From Cordylochernes scorpioides (Eukaryota > Arthropoda > Arachnida > Pseudoscorpiones > Chernetidae): DNA of 64,000 bases. The stretch is taken from the NCBI GenBank assembly GCA_030710605.1, contig CP092875.1, forward strand, positions 64,667,462 through 64,731,461, in the 5' to 3' direction. A model generated the notes under the pieces. The model had not been told where the DNA came from, did no database searches, and saw nothing but the letters and a program-made list of their open reading frames with translations. A program made the position numbers and the translations under genes. This document shows positions 45,269 through 55,104 of the stretch, piece after piece (position 1 is the first letter of the stretch; each line of letters begins with the position of its first letter).

Positions 45269-45504
45269 TTATTTGAGAAATTGTGTTTATATGGAAGGGC
45301 CTGGCACAAATATTTGTTTCAAAAATCATCGAGTAATGAATAGTTTGGAAGAAATTTGTGCAGGTTCTTACTTTTAAATAGTGTGATTAATTTACTACTT
45401 TTCTTTTATTTTTTCTTATTAAATTTTATATTAGATGAAAAGAAAAATAAAATGTACTCAAATTTGAGTTTTATAGATATATTATTAAAAATCTAGAAGA
45501 TAAA

Positions 45505-45975
45505 AATTAAGCAACTTTGGTAGGCGGCGCCGTACCTTCAAGGAGTTTTACACGAGTTAAAAATACTATTTCAGTGAAATACTTTGGTTTTTATCCATTT
45601 AAATTTATAAATTTAAATTATAATTTTGAAAATGATTTTAAGAGTGAGAGAGAGAAAAAAAACACTTTTAAATATAAAATAAAACAAATTATTCTAAAAA
45701 CGAACATTATTTTTAAAATTCTGAAACTAACCTAATTAAACTTATCTAAAACTAACCTTTTTAGCGATCAAACTAATCCAATTTTATCCTATCTAAACTA
45801 ACCTATTTGAATTGATGAAACTAACCTTTTTATAACACACCTTAAACTAACTAATTTATAACCTATCAGAAACTAACCTAATTTATAACCCATCTGAAAC
45901 TAACCTATTTTACCTATTTGAATATAAAATAACATCATGTTATTAAAAATGTATTGAGAATTTTTGAAGCGTTCC
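45505..45975. repeat. Unclassified tandem repeat unit A
   Basis: It begins AACTTTGGTAGGCGGCG and GTTTTACACGAGTTAAAAAT. It ends with several AAACTAACCTAATTTATAAC blocks and TGTTATTAAAAATGTATTGA. The same order follows in unit B (45976 onward). Confidence 0.7.
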
Positions 45976-46371
45976 CAGTTAACAACTTTGGTAGGCGGCG
46001 CTGTACGTTGGCACTGCCGTACCTTCGAGGCGTTTTACACGAGTTAAAAATACAATTTCGGTGAAATACTTTGAATTTTACCAATTTAAATATATAAATT
46101 TATATTATATTTAAAAAAAAGATTTAAAAGTAAAAATATATATATTTTTAAAAATAAAATATTAAATTAATTATATATTTATTTAAAAGTAAAAAATATA
46201 TATATATTTTTAAAAATAAAATATTAAATTAATTATTCTAAAAACGAACATTATTTTTTTAATTATCTGAAACTAACCTAATTTAACCTATCTGAAACTA
46301 ACCTATTTTAATTAATGAAACTAACCTTTTTATAACACACCTTTAAATAACCTAATTTATAATCTATCAGA
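45976..46371. repeat. Tandem repeat unit B, left part (continues at 48117)
   Basis: It starts AACTTTGGTAGGCGGCGCTG. The interior has an AT-rich expansion. It is interrupted by a LINE derivative and continues at 48117-48225 with AACTAACCTAATTTATAACC and TGTTATTAAAAATGTATTAA. Confidence 0.7.
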
Positions 46372-46450
46372 AAGAGAGATAGATGTAACCCGGGCTCCTG
46401 GAGCGCAAAACGCCAACTACCCGGGCTGTCCAGCAGTCTAGTTTAGAATA

Positions 46451-46700
46451 CTAGTCACGTCCTGTACGGGTTGCTGAGCTAAACCAGTCCACCAGGAAGT
46501 TCCATGCTGGCAGAGTTTCTGGTAGGTGAGCCAGTGATGAGGAATCGAAGTCTGCCTGTCCAAGCAGTAAAGCCGTTTGCGTCCTGTGCCTCAGGAAAGC
46601 AGGGCAGTCGAACAAGAGATGATCCACTGTCTGGGGACATTCAAGGCAGTGAGGACAGGTCAAGCATGATGTCAGCTTGAGTCGTATTGGCAAGATCAGC
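46451..46700 (-). pseudogene. LINE ORF2 C-terminal zinc finger fragment
   Basis: SCLTCPHCLECPQTVDHLLF then DCPAF forms the C-x2-C-x8-H-x4-C finger found at LINE ORF2 C-termini, followed by about 45 residues and a TAG at 46451. It overlaps the end of ORF1 in another frame. The join with ORF1 lies near 46690. Confidence 0.75.
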
Positions 46701-47546
46701 AAGCTCCAAGATGGCAGGAGAGACCTGTGGGCATTGGCCTGCAAGATTCTTAGGGGTCTGGACATGATTCTTGGATTGGGCGATTTTCGCCTTCACAAAT
46801 GGACACAAGGAAGATGTAGCCAGATGGTTAATGGCAGCACCAGCTTTTTTACTGCAGCGGCAGCAGCGTGCCTGGCTTGCCTCGACGGCGCACTGTTTGC
46901 CTTCGTGCTCAGTAGACCCGCATTTGTAGCAAGTCGGATGGGCAGCAGTGCAGTAGGGGGCTCGGTGTCCAAATCCGCAGCAGCGGAAGCACTGTTTCAG
47001 GGAGTGACTCCTCTCAAACCTATGCATTACGCCCGCTATCGGAATCCGTCCTTGTTGTCCCAGAATTTCAGCTACCTTGTTATCCACCTCCACGAACACT
47101 GTAGCAGCGCCCCGTGCATTGTTTCCAGAACGGTGCACCACCTTGATGGAGCGAAGACCTGGCAGGGATTGGATGGCGTGGTTGGAGGAAAGACCAGTAC
47201 AAATCTCCTCATCGGACACATTGTTATCGACACTGAATAGGCAGTATCTCTGTAGAATGGTAGGGCGCTCATGGCAGGACAGGCTAGATGGGAGTGTGGC
47301 CAATTTAGATGACAGGTTTTTGGCCACTTCGTCCGTGCTGGTATGAAGTACCACTTTGCCACTGGAGTTGATGGAGGCTACCATGTCCTTGGAGGTTGTG
47401 AGTGAAGGGTCAGCCTTTTGAATTTCCTTCAGAATATCCCTCGGGTTCGCTTTGGGATCCACCGACCTCACGACGACATGAGATTTGAAGGAGGGGGCTA
47501 GATTTACAAAGGCGGGCTTTGATTTGGTTATTGGAGGTGCAGTCAT
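46641..47546 (-). CDS. LINE ORF1 (gag-like, three zinc knuckles)
   Basis: From the ATG at 47546 the frame has an RRM-like middle part (VVVRSVDPKANPRDILKEIQ, then SIKVVHRSGNNARGAATVFV). Three cysteine-histidine knuckles follow: CFRCCGFGHRAPYC, CYKCGSTEHEGKQC and a looser CCRCSKKAG..H....C. This is the layout of ORF1 proteins of Jockey/R1-type LINEs, which bind element RNA. The frame is undamaged for 301 codons. Its last 20 residues run over the ORF2-tail join, so its normal C-terminus may be altered. An upstream frame ends exactly where this one begins (ATGA overlap). Confidence 0.75.
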   Translation of the reverse strand: MTAPPITKSKPAFVNLAPSFKSHVVVRSVDPKANPRDILKEIQKADPSLTTSKDMVASINSSGKVVLHTSTDEVAKNLSSKLATLPSSLSCHERPTILQRYCLFSVDNNVSDEEICTGLSSNHAIQSLPGLRSIKVVHRSGNNARGAATVFVEVDNKVAEILGQQGRIPIAGVMHRFERSHSLKQCFRCCGFGHRAPYCTAAHPTCYKCGSTEHEGKQCAVEASQARCCRCSKKAGAAINHLATSSLCPFVKAKIAQSKNHVQTPKNLAGQCPQVSPAILELADLANTTQADIMLDLSSLP

Positions 47547-47908
47547 ACCCGGCTTGGCTTCAACTGCCGCAACAGAGGCGAAAGATGTGGGGGAGAAGGA
47601 GCGCTTTCAGTAGGCTGAGATCTGCTATAGCTAGCACCCTTGAAGGCATCTTCAAGTAGAAGTTCAGCTTTTTGAGTGACGCTTAACAAGAGACCCCTGG
47701 TAGCCATGATTTTCTTGGAAGGCGAGTCAAGGCTGGAGTTAGCAAGAATGGCCTCAAGAGTGCGGCAGGCGAAGTCGAAAAGATTTGCCGTGCTGTTAAA
47801 CTTGAACTTGTGCTGAGAAGATGGGGGAGACTCATCATATTCGGGGCGGGGCCGCTTGTTGGAATTTGGCAGGCTCCCATCACCGCCGTCATGGTGTTGA
47901 ACAAACAC
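47543..47908 (-). CDS. N-terminal frame of LINE ORF1
   Basis: This frame carries a charged, low-complexity start (NSNKRPRPEYDESPPSS) and a helical segment (NLFDFACRTLEAILANSS, then KIMATRGLLLSVTQKAELLL). These are typical for the N-terminal portion of R1/Jockey ORF1. It has no ATG at its beginning as read here. It ends with TGA inside ATGA, which is also the start codon of the next frame. Either ORF1 has lost one base here, or the second frame is reached by reinitiation. A frameshift is the simpler view. Confidence 0.55.
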   Translation of the reverse strand: MFVQHHDGGDGSLPNSNKRPRPEYDESPPSSQHKFKFNSTANLFDFACRTLEAILANSSLDSPSKKIMATRGLLLSVTQKAELLLEDAFKGASYSRSQPTESAPSPPHLSPLLRQLKPSRV

Positions 47909-48508
47909 TGTTTTTACAAAATATGTGCCAGTAATTGATAAAATTAAATGAATATATGAAATTAGATGAGATATTAAATATATAAGAGTAATTTAAAGAA
48001 AGAAAACCGTTAAATATAATATTAAAGAGATTTGTTTACCGAACTAAATAAAACGCACGTAACTCAAGAACCAGTGGTGCCGAACTGCTATCATTTTTTT
48101 TTCTCTCTATCAGAAACTAACCTAATTTATAACCTATCTGAAACTAACCTATTTACCTATTGGAATATAACATAACGTTATGTTATTAAAAATGTATTAA
48201 GAATTTTTTTACAAAGTTTATTAATCACACCTTTAATAACTTTAGCGAAATGAAGAAATAAAACTTTCATTGTTATATATTTTTATTATTATCTATATAT
48301 ATATATTTATTTATATATATTTGAATATTTAATCAAAAGAAATAAGCACAAACATATTAAATTAAATGAATGCAATAAAGAAGAAAATAATGCGAATTGT
48401 GTATATTCAAAACAACAACAATGATCATGACAACTTAAGAATTACAGAAGCAATAAAATGTTCACAGAATATTTCACGCTGATATATTACACCATCTTCC
48501 CGCTACAT

Positions 48509-49769
48509 TCAAATATATCTTGAAGGAGGTCTCCGATTTCTTGGTGGGTTTCTTCTTGGGATGGGTCCTTCATTACTGGCTTCGGGATCCGGTGAACGAG
48601 ACGACTCCCCTGAAATGCCTCCATCATTCTGGTCCACGAGTCCAGAGTCCCGCTGCTGTCTGGCTGTTTCTATAGGCGGAGATTCACTTCTGCCTCTGTT
48701 GGGCATATCAGCCTCAGGAACGATGATATCAGTTTCCTCTCTTTGGCGTCCATATTGTCGATCTTCATCTCCACCATTCTCCCACCTCTTCCTTATTTGA
48801 TCTCGATGATAACTTTTGACCTGTCCGTGTATTAAAACTGTATAGACTCGGGATCCTTTTCTCCCCACTATTCTGCCTGGAATCCATCGATCCCCGCCTC
48901 TAAAATTTCGACACCAAACCATGTCATCTATTCCAAACTCATCTTGTTGAAATCCGTGGTCGTATTTCATTTGCCTGGCCTGCTGCTCTTTTACTATTGA
49001 TTCCAGATTTGGATGTATAATTGATAGTCGGGTTCGAAGGGAACGCCCAATAAAGAGTTCTGACGGAGCCTTCTTGGTTGTTTCATGAGGGGTGCTACGA
49101 TATGCCAGCAAAATTTTTGATAGCGTGTCCTGAATGGTATCCCCAGGTTTTCTTTTATTTTTGTCTAATGCCATTTTTATCATCTTGACAGCTCTCTCTG
49201 CCAGGCCATTGCTCTGAGGATGGTACGCAGGAATCAGTGTTTGTTTTATTCCATTATTTAAAAAAAAAAAATTTCATATCACTACCCGTAAACTGAGGGC
49301 CATTATCTGATACTATTTCTTCTGGCAAACCATAAGATGAAAAAAGTCGTCTTAATTGCTCAATTGTTTTTGCTGAGGTTATCTCTCTCATTGGGAATGC
49401 CTCGACCCACTTAGAACGACTATCCACGACAATTAGCAAATTGATGTTATCTTTGTTTGCATAATCAATATGGATCCGCTGCCAAGGTCTAACTGCCCAA
49501 ATCCAAGGTTGCCACTTCACTCTATTTGGGCCATCCTGAACCTGTTGGCAGTTTCTACACCTGTTTACCAGGAACTCAATTTCATTGTCTAGATTCGGCC
49601 ACCAGAAATGAGACCTTGCCACAGACTTCATTTTGCTCATCCCTGAATGGGTCTCGTGTAGGCAACTCAACAAGTTCGGTCTGAGAGAGGAAGGAATAAT
49701 GACCCGCATCCCCCACAATAGACACTCTTCGTCCACAGTCAGCTCCAACCTCTTCCTTAAATTCACCAA
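48509..49769 (-). pseudogene. Gypsy integrase and C-terminal region
   Basis: The first part, 49254-49769, holds the zinc-binding HHCC (ETHSGMSKM...CRNCQQV), then the catalytic core with RIHIDYANKDN and IVSDNGPQFTGSDM. The frame breaks at a run of ten A (49260-49269). It continues at 49183 downwards with the third catalytic block slightly upstream (QSNGLAERAVKM) and the C-terminal domain (DMVWCRNFRGGDRWIPGRIV, then GSRVYTVLIHGQVKSYHRDQ), a GPY/F-like fold. It ends with a proline/arginine-rich tail at 48509. Integrase inserts the element's cDNA. The homopolymer break and the missing upstream half make this inactive. Confidence 0.85.
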
Positions 49770-49839
49770 ATTGGAAACGAGCCATTTGCAAGAGTATCAA
49801 AAATTAAATCCAAAAACAAATTATTTTCTTCGGGTACTT

Positions 49840-49862
49840 ACGCTTAGATCCTCGTCGCCATT
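49840..49862 (-). promoter_or_regulatory. Gypsy primer-binding site and adjacent GTAAGT
   Basis: On the minus strand, two bases after the 5' LTR, TGGCGACGAGGATC is followed within ten bases by GTAAGT, a splice-donor consensus. The same order is found in the gypsy at 51290. Confidence 0.55.
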
Positions 49863-50165
49863 TGCAATAACTTTAGCGAAATGAAGAAATAAAACTTTCA
49901 TTGTTATATATTTTTATTATTATCTATATATATATTTATTTATATATATTTGAATATTTAATCAAAAGAAATAAGCACAAACATAGTAAATTAAATGAAT
50001 GCAATAAAGAAGAAAATAATGCGAATTGTGTATATTCAAAAAACATCAATGATCATGACAACTTAAGAATTACAGAAGCAATAAAATGTTCACAGAATAT
50101 TTCACGCTGATATATTACACACCTTATACAATATTTGTAAAATAAATATAAAACTTGTGTGAAAC

Positions 50166-50251
50166 GAAAATTGCAATTATACCGCTGTTTCTTTTAAACA
50201 AAAATCAAAATTTATTTTAAAAGAAACATTTGCGGTATAATTGCAATTTTC
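50166..50251. repeat. Foldback hairpin element
   Basis: AAAATTGCAATTATACCGC (left) and GCGGTATAATTGCAATTTT (right) enclose TGTTTCTTTT ... AAAAGAAACA and a short AT loop. The arms are about 30 bp and almost perfect. A decayed relative is at 28870. Confidence 0.8.
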
Positions 50252-50433
50252 ATTTTACAATCATCAACCGCGTTATATTGTATTTTAAATAAAACTTGTG
50301 TATAAATATATGACTTGAAAATATGCCACTTAAAATATTTTAATCTAAACGATACCAAGATTTTTTTATAGAGAGAAATAAAAAAATACATGGGAGACAC
50401 CGTTGACTTTGGCCAGATCCGAAACTAGGCCTC

Positions 50434-51283
50434 CCTATGACGTCAAAATGACGCCGCGATCTAAACAAAGGTTACGACTGGGTCATTTTTTTTTTTAATT
50501 CGATTTAATTATTAATATTTTAAATACCTGCGACTAATTTATAGTGTCAATATATTTATAAAGGATTTTTTATTTCAATAATTTTCTATTAGCAATTTTT
50601 TAATTATTTTTTTAGCGCCAACGTAAACAAAGAAATACAGGCGTAATAGGTTCCAATGGTGCCAAAGGTTATATTTATAAATAGGAATATACAAAATAAA
50701 TATAATATAGAATATAAAAAATAAAAATAATAAAATTATGAATATTACATATATAATAATAAAACTATTAATAAATTACATTAACCTAACCTAACCTGAA
50801 CCTATCCTAACCTAACCTGAACCTAACCTAACCTGAACGAACCTGTACCTAACCTAACCTAAAGCTAACTTAAACTAACCTAACCTAAGCGAACCTAACC
50901 TAACCTAAGCGAACTTAACCTAACCTAACCTGAACGAACCCTTAACTTAACCTAACCTAAACCGAACTTAAACTAACCTAAATTAACAACTAAATTTTTA
51001 CATTAATTAATAATTAATTTAATAATAATTTTAAATATCGGACACCATTGCTCTCAAGGTGCATTCACAACATACACGTGTTTACAATTGCGCTAAATAT
51101 TTTCAAAAAAAAATCTATTTAAAATTAGCAGGCCATTTAAAAAAAAAATATATATATATATATATTGAAACTATAAAATAATCACAGGTATTTAGAATAT
51201 CAATAATTAAATCGTGTTTAAAAAAAAAACAATGACCCAGTCGTAACCTTTGTTTACATCGTGACGTCATTTTGACGTCATAA
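50434..51283. mobile_element. Inverted-repeat element enclosing telomere-like repeats
   Basis: The left arm (50434-50495) includes TATGACGTCAAAATGACG and AAAGGTTACGACTGGGTCAT. The right arm (51221-51283) has ATGACCCAGTCGTAACCTTT and CGTCATTTTGACGTCATA. Arms are about 62 bp with a few mismatches. The 730-bp interior is non-coding and contains an array of CCTAA/CCTGAA-type repeats. A gypsy LTR starts seven bases beyond the right arm. Confidence 0.75.
50781..50995. repeat. Degenerate CCTAA (TTAGG) telomere-like array
   Basis: Repeated CCTAACCTAACCTGAACC with variants (CCTGAACGAACC, CCTAAGCGAACC). TTAGG is the common arthropod telomere repeat. The spacing is irregular, so it is an interstitial relic or an element-borne satellite. 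Confidence 0.75.
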
Positions 51284-51512
51284 GTGATCTGTGATATATT
51301 ATTACTCTACTCTGTATTATTTATCATCATCTTGTAAACAACGAGATACGTGCAATAGAATGTGCACGAGTGTAAGAATTGTAAATAGAATAAAATAATT
51401 ATAGTAGCTTAAAAATAGTGTATCTTTTATTTATCTTTATATATATATAGTGCGATTTCTTACAAAATAATTTTCACCATTAATATTTAACAATTAATAG
51501 AAACGTATCAAA

Positions 51513-51540
51513 TGGCGACGAAGAATTAACGTAAGTATGG
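51513..51540 (+). promoter_or_regulatory. Gypsy primer-binding site, GTAAGT and gag start
   Basis: TGGCGACGAAGA (51513) starts two bases after the LTR. GTAAGT at 51531 overlaps the region just before the gag ATG at 51537, so a transcript spliced from here would lose the gag start. Confidence 0.5.
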
Positions 51541-53285
51541 CCACCACTAATTTAAATTATCCAAGGTTTCGTGAAGGTGAAGATCTAAATTGTTATTTGG
51601 AACAATTAGAAGAATGTTTTAAATTGAACAAAACATTAGAAGCAGACAAAGTATCTGTGTTATTAACGTCTATTGATGTTAATGTTTATAAGACTTTGCG
51701 CGATTTGTTGGTACCCAGAAGGCCAAGTGACCTTAAATATAAAGATTTAGTAGAGGTTTTAACCAACCATTTATATCCAATAAAAAATAAGCAGTATGAA
51801 AGATATTTATTTCACAAGATTGTACAAAAAGAAAATGAGCCTGTGGGAAAATTTGTTTTGAGGCTTAAATCTCAGGCAGACAAGTGCAAATTTACTGACA
51901 TAAATGAAAATTTGTGTGATCAATTTGTAAGTGGTTGCTTCGATGAAGCTACGCTTAAAAGGCTGCTAAGTGAACCTTTTTTAACGTTTGATAGTGCAAT
52001 AAATATTGCAAATTCTGTAGAGGCAGCGAAGTCACAAGTAAATTTGATGAAAAATCCTGGTCATGATATTGATAATTTGAAAGCCAGATCTAAAAATTTT
52101 AAATTCCCATGTAAATACAATAATCCTTGCAAAATTTGTGGAAAATCTAACCACGATACGAAGTTATGCAAATTTAAAAATGCTCAATGTTATATTTGCA
52201 ATAAGAAAGGGCACATTGCTCCAGTATGTTGGAATAAAAAATCGGACCAAAATTCTGGAATGAATAAACCCAATCAGAATAAATTGAATACTATTCAGTG
52301 CAACACATTAGAAAACGCACCAAAAATAATGGTAAACGTTGAAATTGAAGATGCAGACACTATAATGGAGGTTGACACTGGTGCAGACGTGTCTGTAGTT
52401 TCAAAGAAATTTTTTCTTACAAATCTCAAAAATGTCACTCTAGAGAAATACAGTGGACATTTGAAAAGTTTTTCAGGAAATTTGATTCCAGTTTTTGGAA
52501 AATGCTTGGTAAATGTTAGTTACAAAAACTATCAGGAAAAACTACCCCTAATTGTGACAGGCCAGTTTAATAACCAAACGCCGTTACTGGGCAGAAATTG
52601 GATAAGAAATTTAAAAGCTGATTGGCCCAATTGCGTTTTTGATATCTGTAATAATATAAATATAATTTCAAATTTAGAACTGTTTTTAGAAGTATATAAG
52701 AGAGTATTTGAAAATAAAGATTTACCAATTCAGGGCATTAAAGGTTCAATATCATTGAGGCCAAATGCAAAGCCCAAATTTTTTAAATTTAGACCAGTAC
52801 CCTTTTCCATTAAAGAGAAGATAGACAAAGAACTAGACAGACTTGAAAAAAGTCAAATAATTGAAAAAGTTAATGCTAGTGATTGGTCTACGCCTTTAGT
52901 AACGGTAATAAAGTCAAATGGAGAACTACGTATGTGTGGTGATTTTAAAAATACTTTGAATAATTGCATTGAAGATGAGAAATATCCATTACCTACTATA
53001 GAAACTATGTTGGGAAATCTAGGAGGAAACAAGATTTTTACCAAATTGGATCTCTCCTCCGCATATCATCAAATTGAAATGGATGAAGCATCAAAAAATC
53101 TGCTAGTGGTATCTACCCATAGAGGACTTTACCGATATAATAGATTGCCTTTTGGCTTCAGTCCAGCTTCAGCTATTTTCCAGAGGTGTATGGATAGCCT
53201 TTTTCATGATGTTCCCAACACGGTGATATACTTAGATGATATTTTCATTGGTTCTAAAGATGAACAAGACATTACAGAATTCTAA
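51537..53285 (+). pseudogene. Gypsy gag, protease and reverse transcriptase (partial)
   Basis: From ATG 51537 the reading is gag (YPRFREGEDLNCYLEQLEEC, LLVPRRPSDLKYKDLVEVL) with two knuckles (CKICGKSNHDTKLC and CYICNKKGHIAPVC, about residues 198-230). The retropepsin follows with MEVDTGADVSVVSKK (about 280). The reverse transcriptase has WSTPLVTVIKSNGELRMCGD, FTKLDLSSAYHQIEMD, LPFGFSPASAIFQR and YLDDIFIGS (about 566). This is the layout of K02A2.6-like gypsy elements. A TAA at 53283 comes just after the YLDD block, and the sequence after it (MIFDKLKE) reads correctly in another frame, so there is a frameshift 30 bases before the gap. The rest of pol is not in the window. Confidence 0.88.
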
Positions 53286-53312
53286 AAATGATCTTCGATA
53301 AATTGAAAGAGC

Positions 53313-53412
53313 NNNNNNNNNNNNNNNNNNNNNNNNNNNNNNNNNNNNNNNNNNNNNNNNNNNNNNNNNNNNNNNNNNNNNNNNNNNNNNNNNNNNNNNN
53401 NNNNNNNNNNNN
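53313..53412. other. Assembly gap (100 N)
   Basis: A run of exactly 100 N, a conventional placeholder of unknown true size. Sequence on the two sides is not obviously contiguous. Confidence 0.98.
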
Positions 53413-54430
53413 AATTTCAATTATTTTATTTCCAAAGCGTTATATCCCGCAAGGGATACTTGCGCCAAACAAGGAAAACAGTTTATTTACATAAGTTATT
53501 TACATTATTCAACGCATGAAAACATTAGAGATCCAGATTTTGTAGAAAGTTTAGAATGCATTTACAAAATGAATTGAACTTTAAATAAATAATTAAAATA
53601 ATAAAAAATATATAATAAATATTATTTTTTTAGCTCAAAACTATTAGGTCCGATAGAAAATGTTTTTGTTTATTTTTCTTCAATAAATTAGTTCGATGTG
53701 TTCCTTAATTAGGTCTATTTTGAAATAGGTTAAATGTATTTTGGCGTTTGAGTATTTTTTTAAAAAGTAATTGAAGGGTAGAGCGTGCGATAACTCTGGG
53801 GATAAATATGTGGGAGATAATAACTCTGTGGATTGATATGATTGCCTTTGATGGAGTTGATCATCATTATCAGTCGAGTCGATGCAAAGAATTTCTTTTT
53901 TGGAACTATCAAATCGGGTGGTTTGGATAGGATGTTGGGGTGAGATTTTCGCGTAAGTTTTTCGACAAACGTCGAACTCAACGAGTGTGGTTCAACGGCT
54001 GCTGGATGTTGTTTGTGTAACCCTGCAATCGGATTAATAGGTCGATAATCTCCATATCCAACTCTCTGAACCTCTTTGGATCATTCTGGCAGCACAGCGA
54101 CAGCGCAACAATATTATAGAAATGTCATTTTATTCAATTATATTTCGTGATGTATTCTAGGTAAATATTAATATCTTAAAAAAATAAACTGTCTATACTA
54201 TATAATATTTAAAGTGCTTCTTTATATATATATATATTTTTTTTTGTAAAATAGAAAAAATTGTAAAAACATCACACATTTATCAAATATGAATTTTAAT
54301 ATTTCAATTAAAAATTTCGGCCTCTATTTTTGACAAAATATTTTAAATATATTGAATATTTTCATCTAGAATTATCTCATTTCTTTTTCAAGTTGTTTGT
54401 AAAGCCTCTTATGAATTCGCCGAAAGAAAA
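53413..54430. other. AT-rich, no clear gene
   Basis: Near 54030-54060 the minus strand reads VGYGDYRPIN, which weakly recalls the gypsy reverse transcriptase block GDYRxLN. It is followed by about 90 open codons (53760-53981) without other motifs. I treat it as a possible relic only. Confidence 0.3.
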
Positions 54431-54432
54431 TT

Positions 54433-54570
54433 CGAGCACCGCATTATTTCGGATTGAAACAAAAACCTTCACCCAGGGTTTCCAGTTCGAATTTAGAATA
54501 AATTTCATCAATTCTAACTGGAGACCCTGAGTGGAGGATTTTGTTTCAAGCAGAAATTGTACGGTACTCG
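54433..54570. repeat. Long hairpin (about 60-bp arms)
   Basis: The left arm contains TTGAAACAAAAACCTTCACC and AGGGTTTCCAGTTCGAATT. The right arm contains AATTCTAACTGGAGACCCT and GGAGGATTTTGTTTCAAG. Outer blocks CGAGCACCGCATTATTTC and GAAATTGTACGGTACTCG also pair. The loop is about 16 bases. It is a foldback MITE or a long hairpin RNA source. Confidence 0.8.
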
Positions 54571-54640
54571 GATTAAGATGTGTGGCTCAAATTAGGTTTA
54601 TAAACAACTTGAAAAAGAAAAAATCATGTCATTTTATGTA

Positions 54641-54900
54641 CACCAATACCTCGCTTTGCGTCGTTTCGTTTTGCGTTTTTTTCGAAGTTGCGTCGCTGCT
54701 TAATTTTTACTGATTTCCAATGTGCGTCGTTAGATTTTCGAAGTTGCGTTGTTTTGGATTCGAGTCTTTAATTTTTTTTCCTAAAATATGGCAACACCTT
54801 TGTTTTTGATTGCGCCATCACATATTTTCACTTTGCGTCGTTTCAATTTGCGTCGTGTTTTTTTGGAACGTAACCCCGACGCAAAGCGAGGTATGGGTGT
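54641..54900. mobile_element. Tigger-like MITE with GCGTCG-rich interior
   Basis: CACCAATACCTCGCTTTGCG at the left and CGCAAAGCGAGGTATGGGTG at the right are inverted termini beside TA. Internal GCGTCGTTTC repeats are typical for some pogo/Tigger MITEs. Confidence 0.8.
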
Positions 54901-55104
54901 ATATATTTTTTTGGAGTGGGTTGCTGCCTTAGCGATTTGGTTTGCCAGGTTGTGTGGAAATGGTGCTTCTGAAGGTAGAAACACGAGAAATTTCGTGAGA
55001 CAAAGGGAGAAAAAAAAGATCAAATCTGAAAAAAAAAAGAAGTAGAGGTACTTTGAGGAACCTTTACTTCTTACCCGATTGTTCCAAGGCATGGTCAACA
55101 TTTA

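Larger units (their letters stand above)
46374..48105 (-). mobile_element. LINE deletion derivative: ORF1 plus ORF2 tail, 11-bp TSD
   Basis: The insertion is bounded by TCTATCAGAAA on both sides (46363-46373, 48106-48116), and the host repeat continues across it. Reading on the minus strand it has a 5' region (AGTTCGGCACCACTGG), a gag-like ORF1 with zinc knuckles, then immediately the C-terminal zinc finger of an ORF2. Endonuclease, reverse transcriptase and RNase H are missing. It is comparable in design to half-LINE elements that keep ORF1 and the 3' end. Confidence 0.8.
48233..50119 (-). mobile_element. Internally deleted Ty3/Gypsy element with both LTRs
   Basis: LTRs at 48233-48491 and 49863-50119 are nearly identical (start AATAACTTTAGCG, end GATATATTACA on the plus strand). 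CACCT occurs on both outer sides as a probable target duplication. The interior is only 1.37 kb. The first gag codons are joined to the N-terminal part of integrase, so most of gag, protease, reverse transcriptase and RNase H are gone. A polypurine tract (GCGGGAAGATGG, minus strand) adjoins the 3' LTR, and TGGCGACGAGGATC primer site adjoins the 5' LTR. Confidence 0.88.
51290..53312 (+). mobile_element. Ty3/Gypsy element, 5' part, cut by assembly gap
   Basis: The probable 5' LTR 51290-51510 starts TGTGATATATTATTAC and ends AAACGTATCA. It is followed by AA and the primer site TGGCGACGAAGAATTAAC, then gag-pol. The element runs into the N tract at 53313. I find no 3' LTR or integrase after the gap. 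Confidence 0.75.

Noticed and set aside
45727-45910. True telomeric tract
   Set aside because: ACTAACCTAATTTATAACC blocks are too irregular and belong to a larger tandem unit.
53760-54060. Gypsy reverse transcriptase fragment (GDYRPIN)
   Set aside because: Only one short motif matches; the rest of the frame shows nothing typical.
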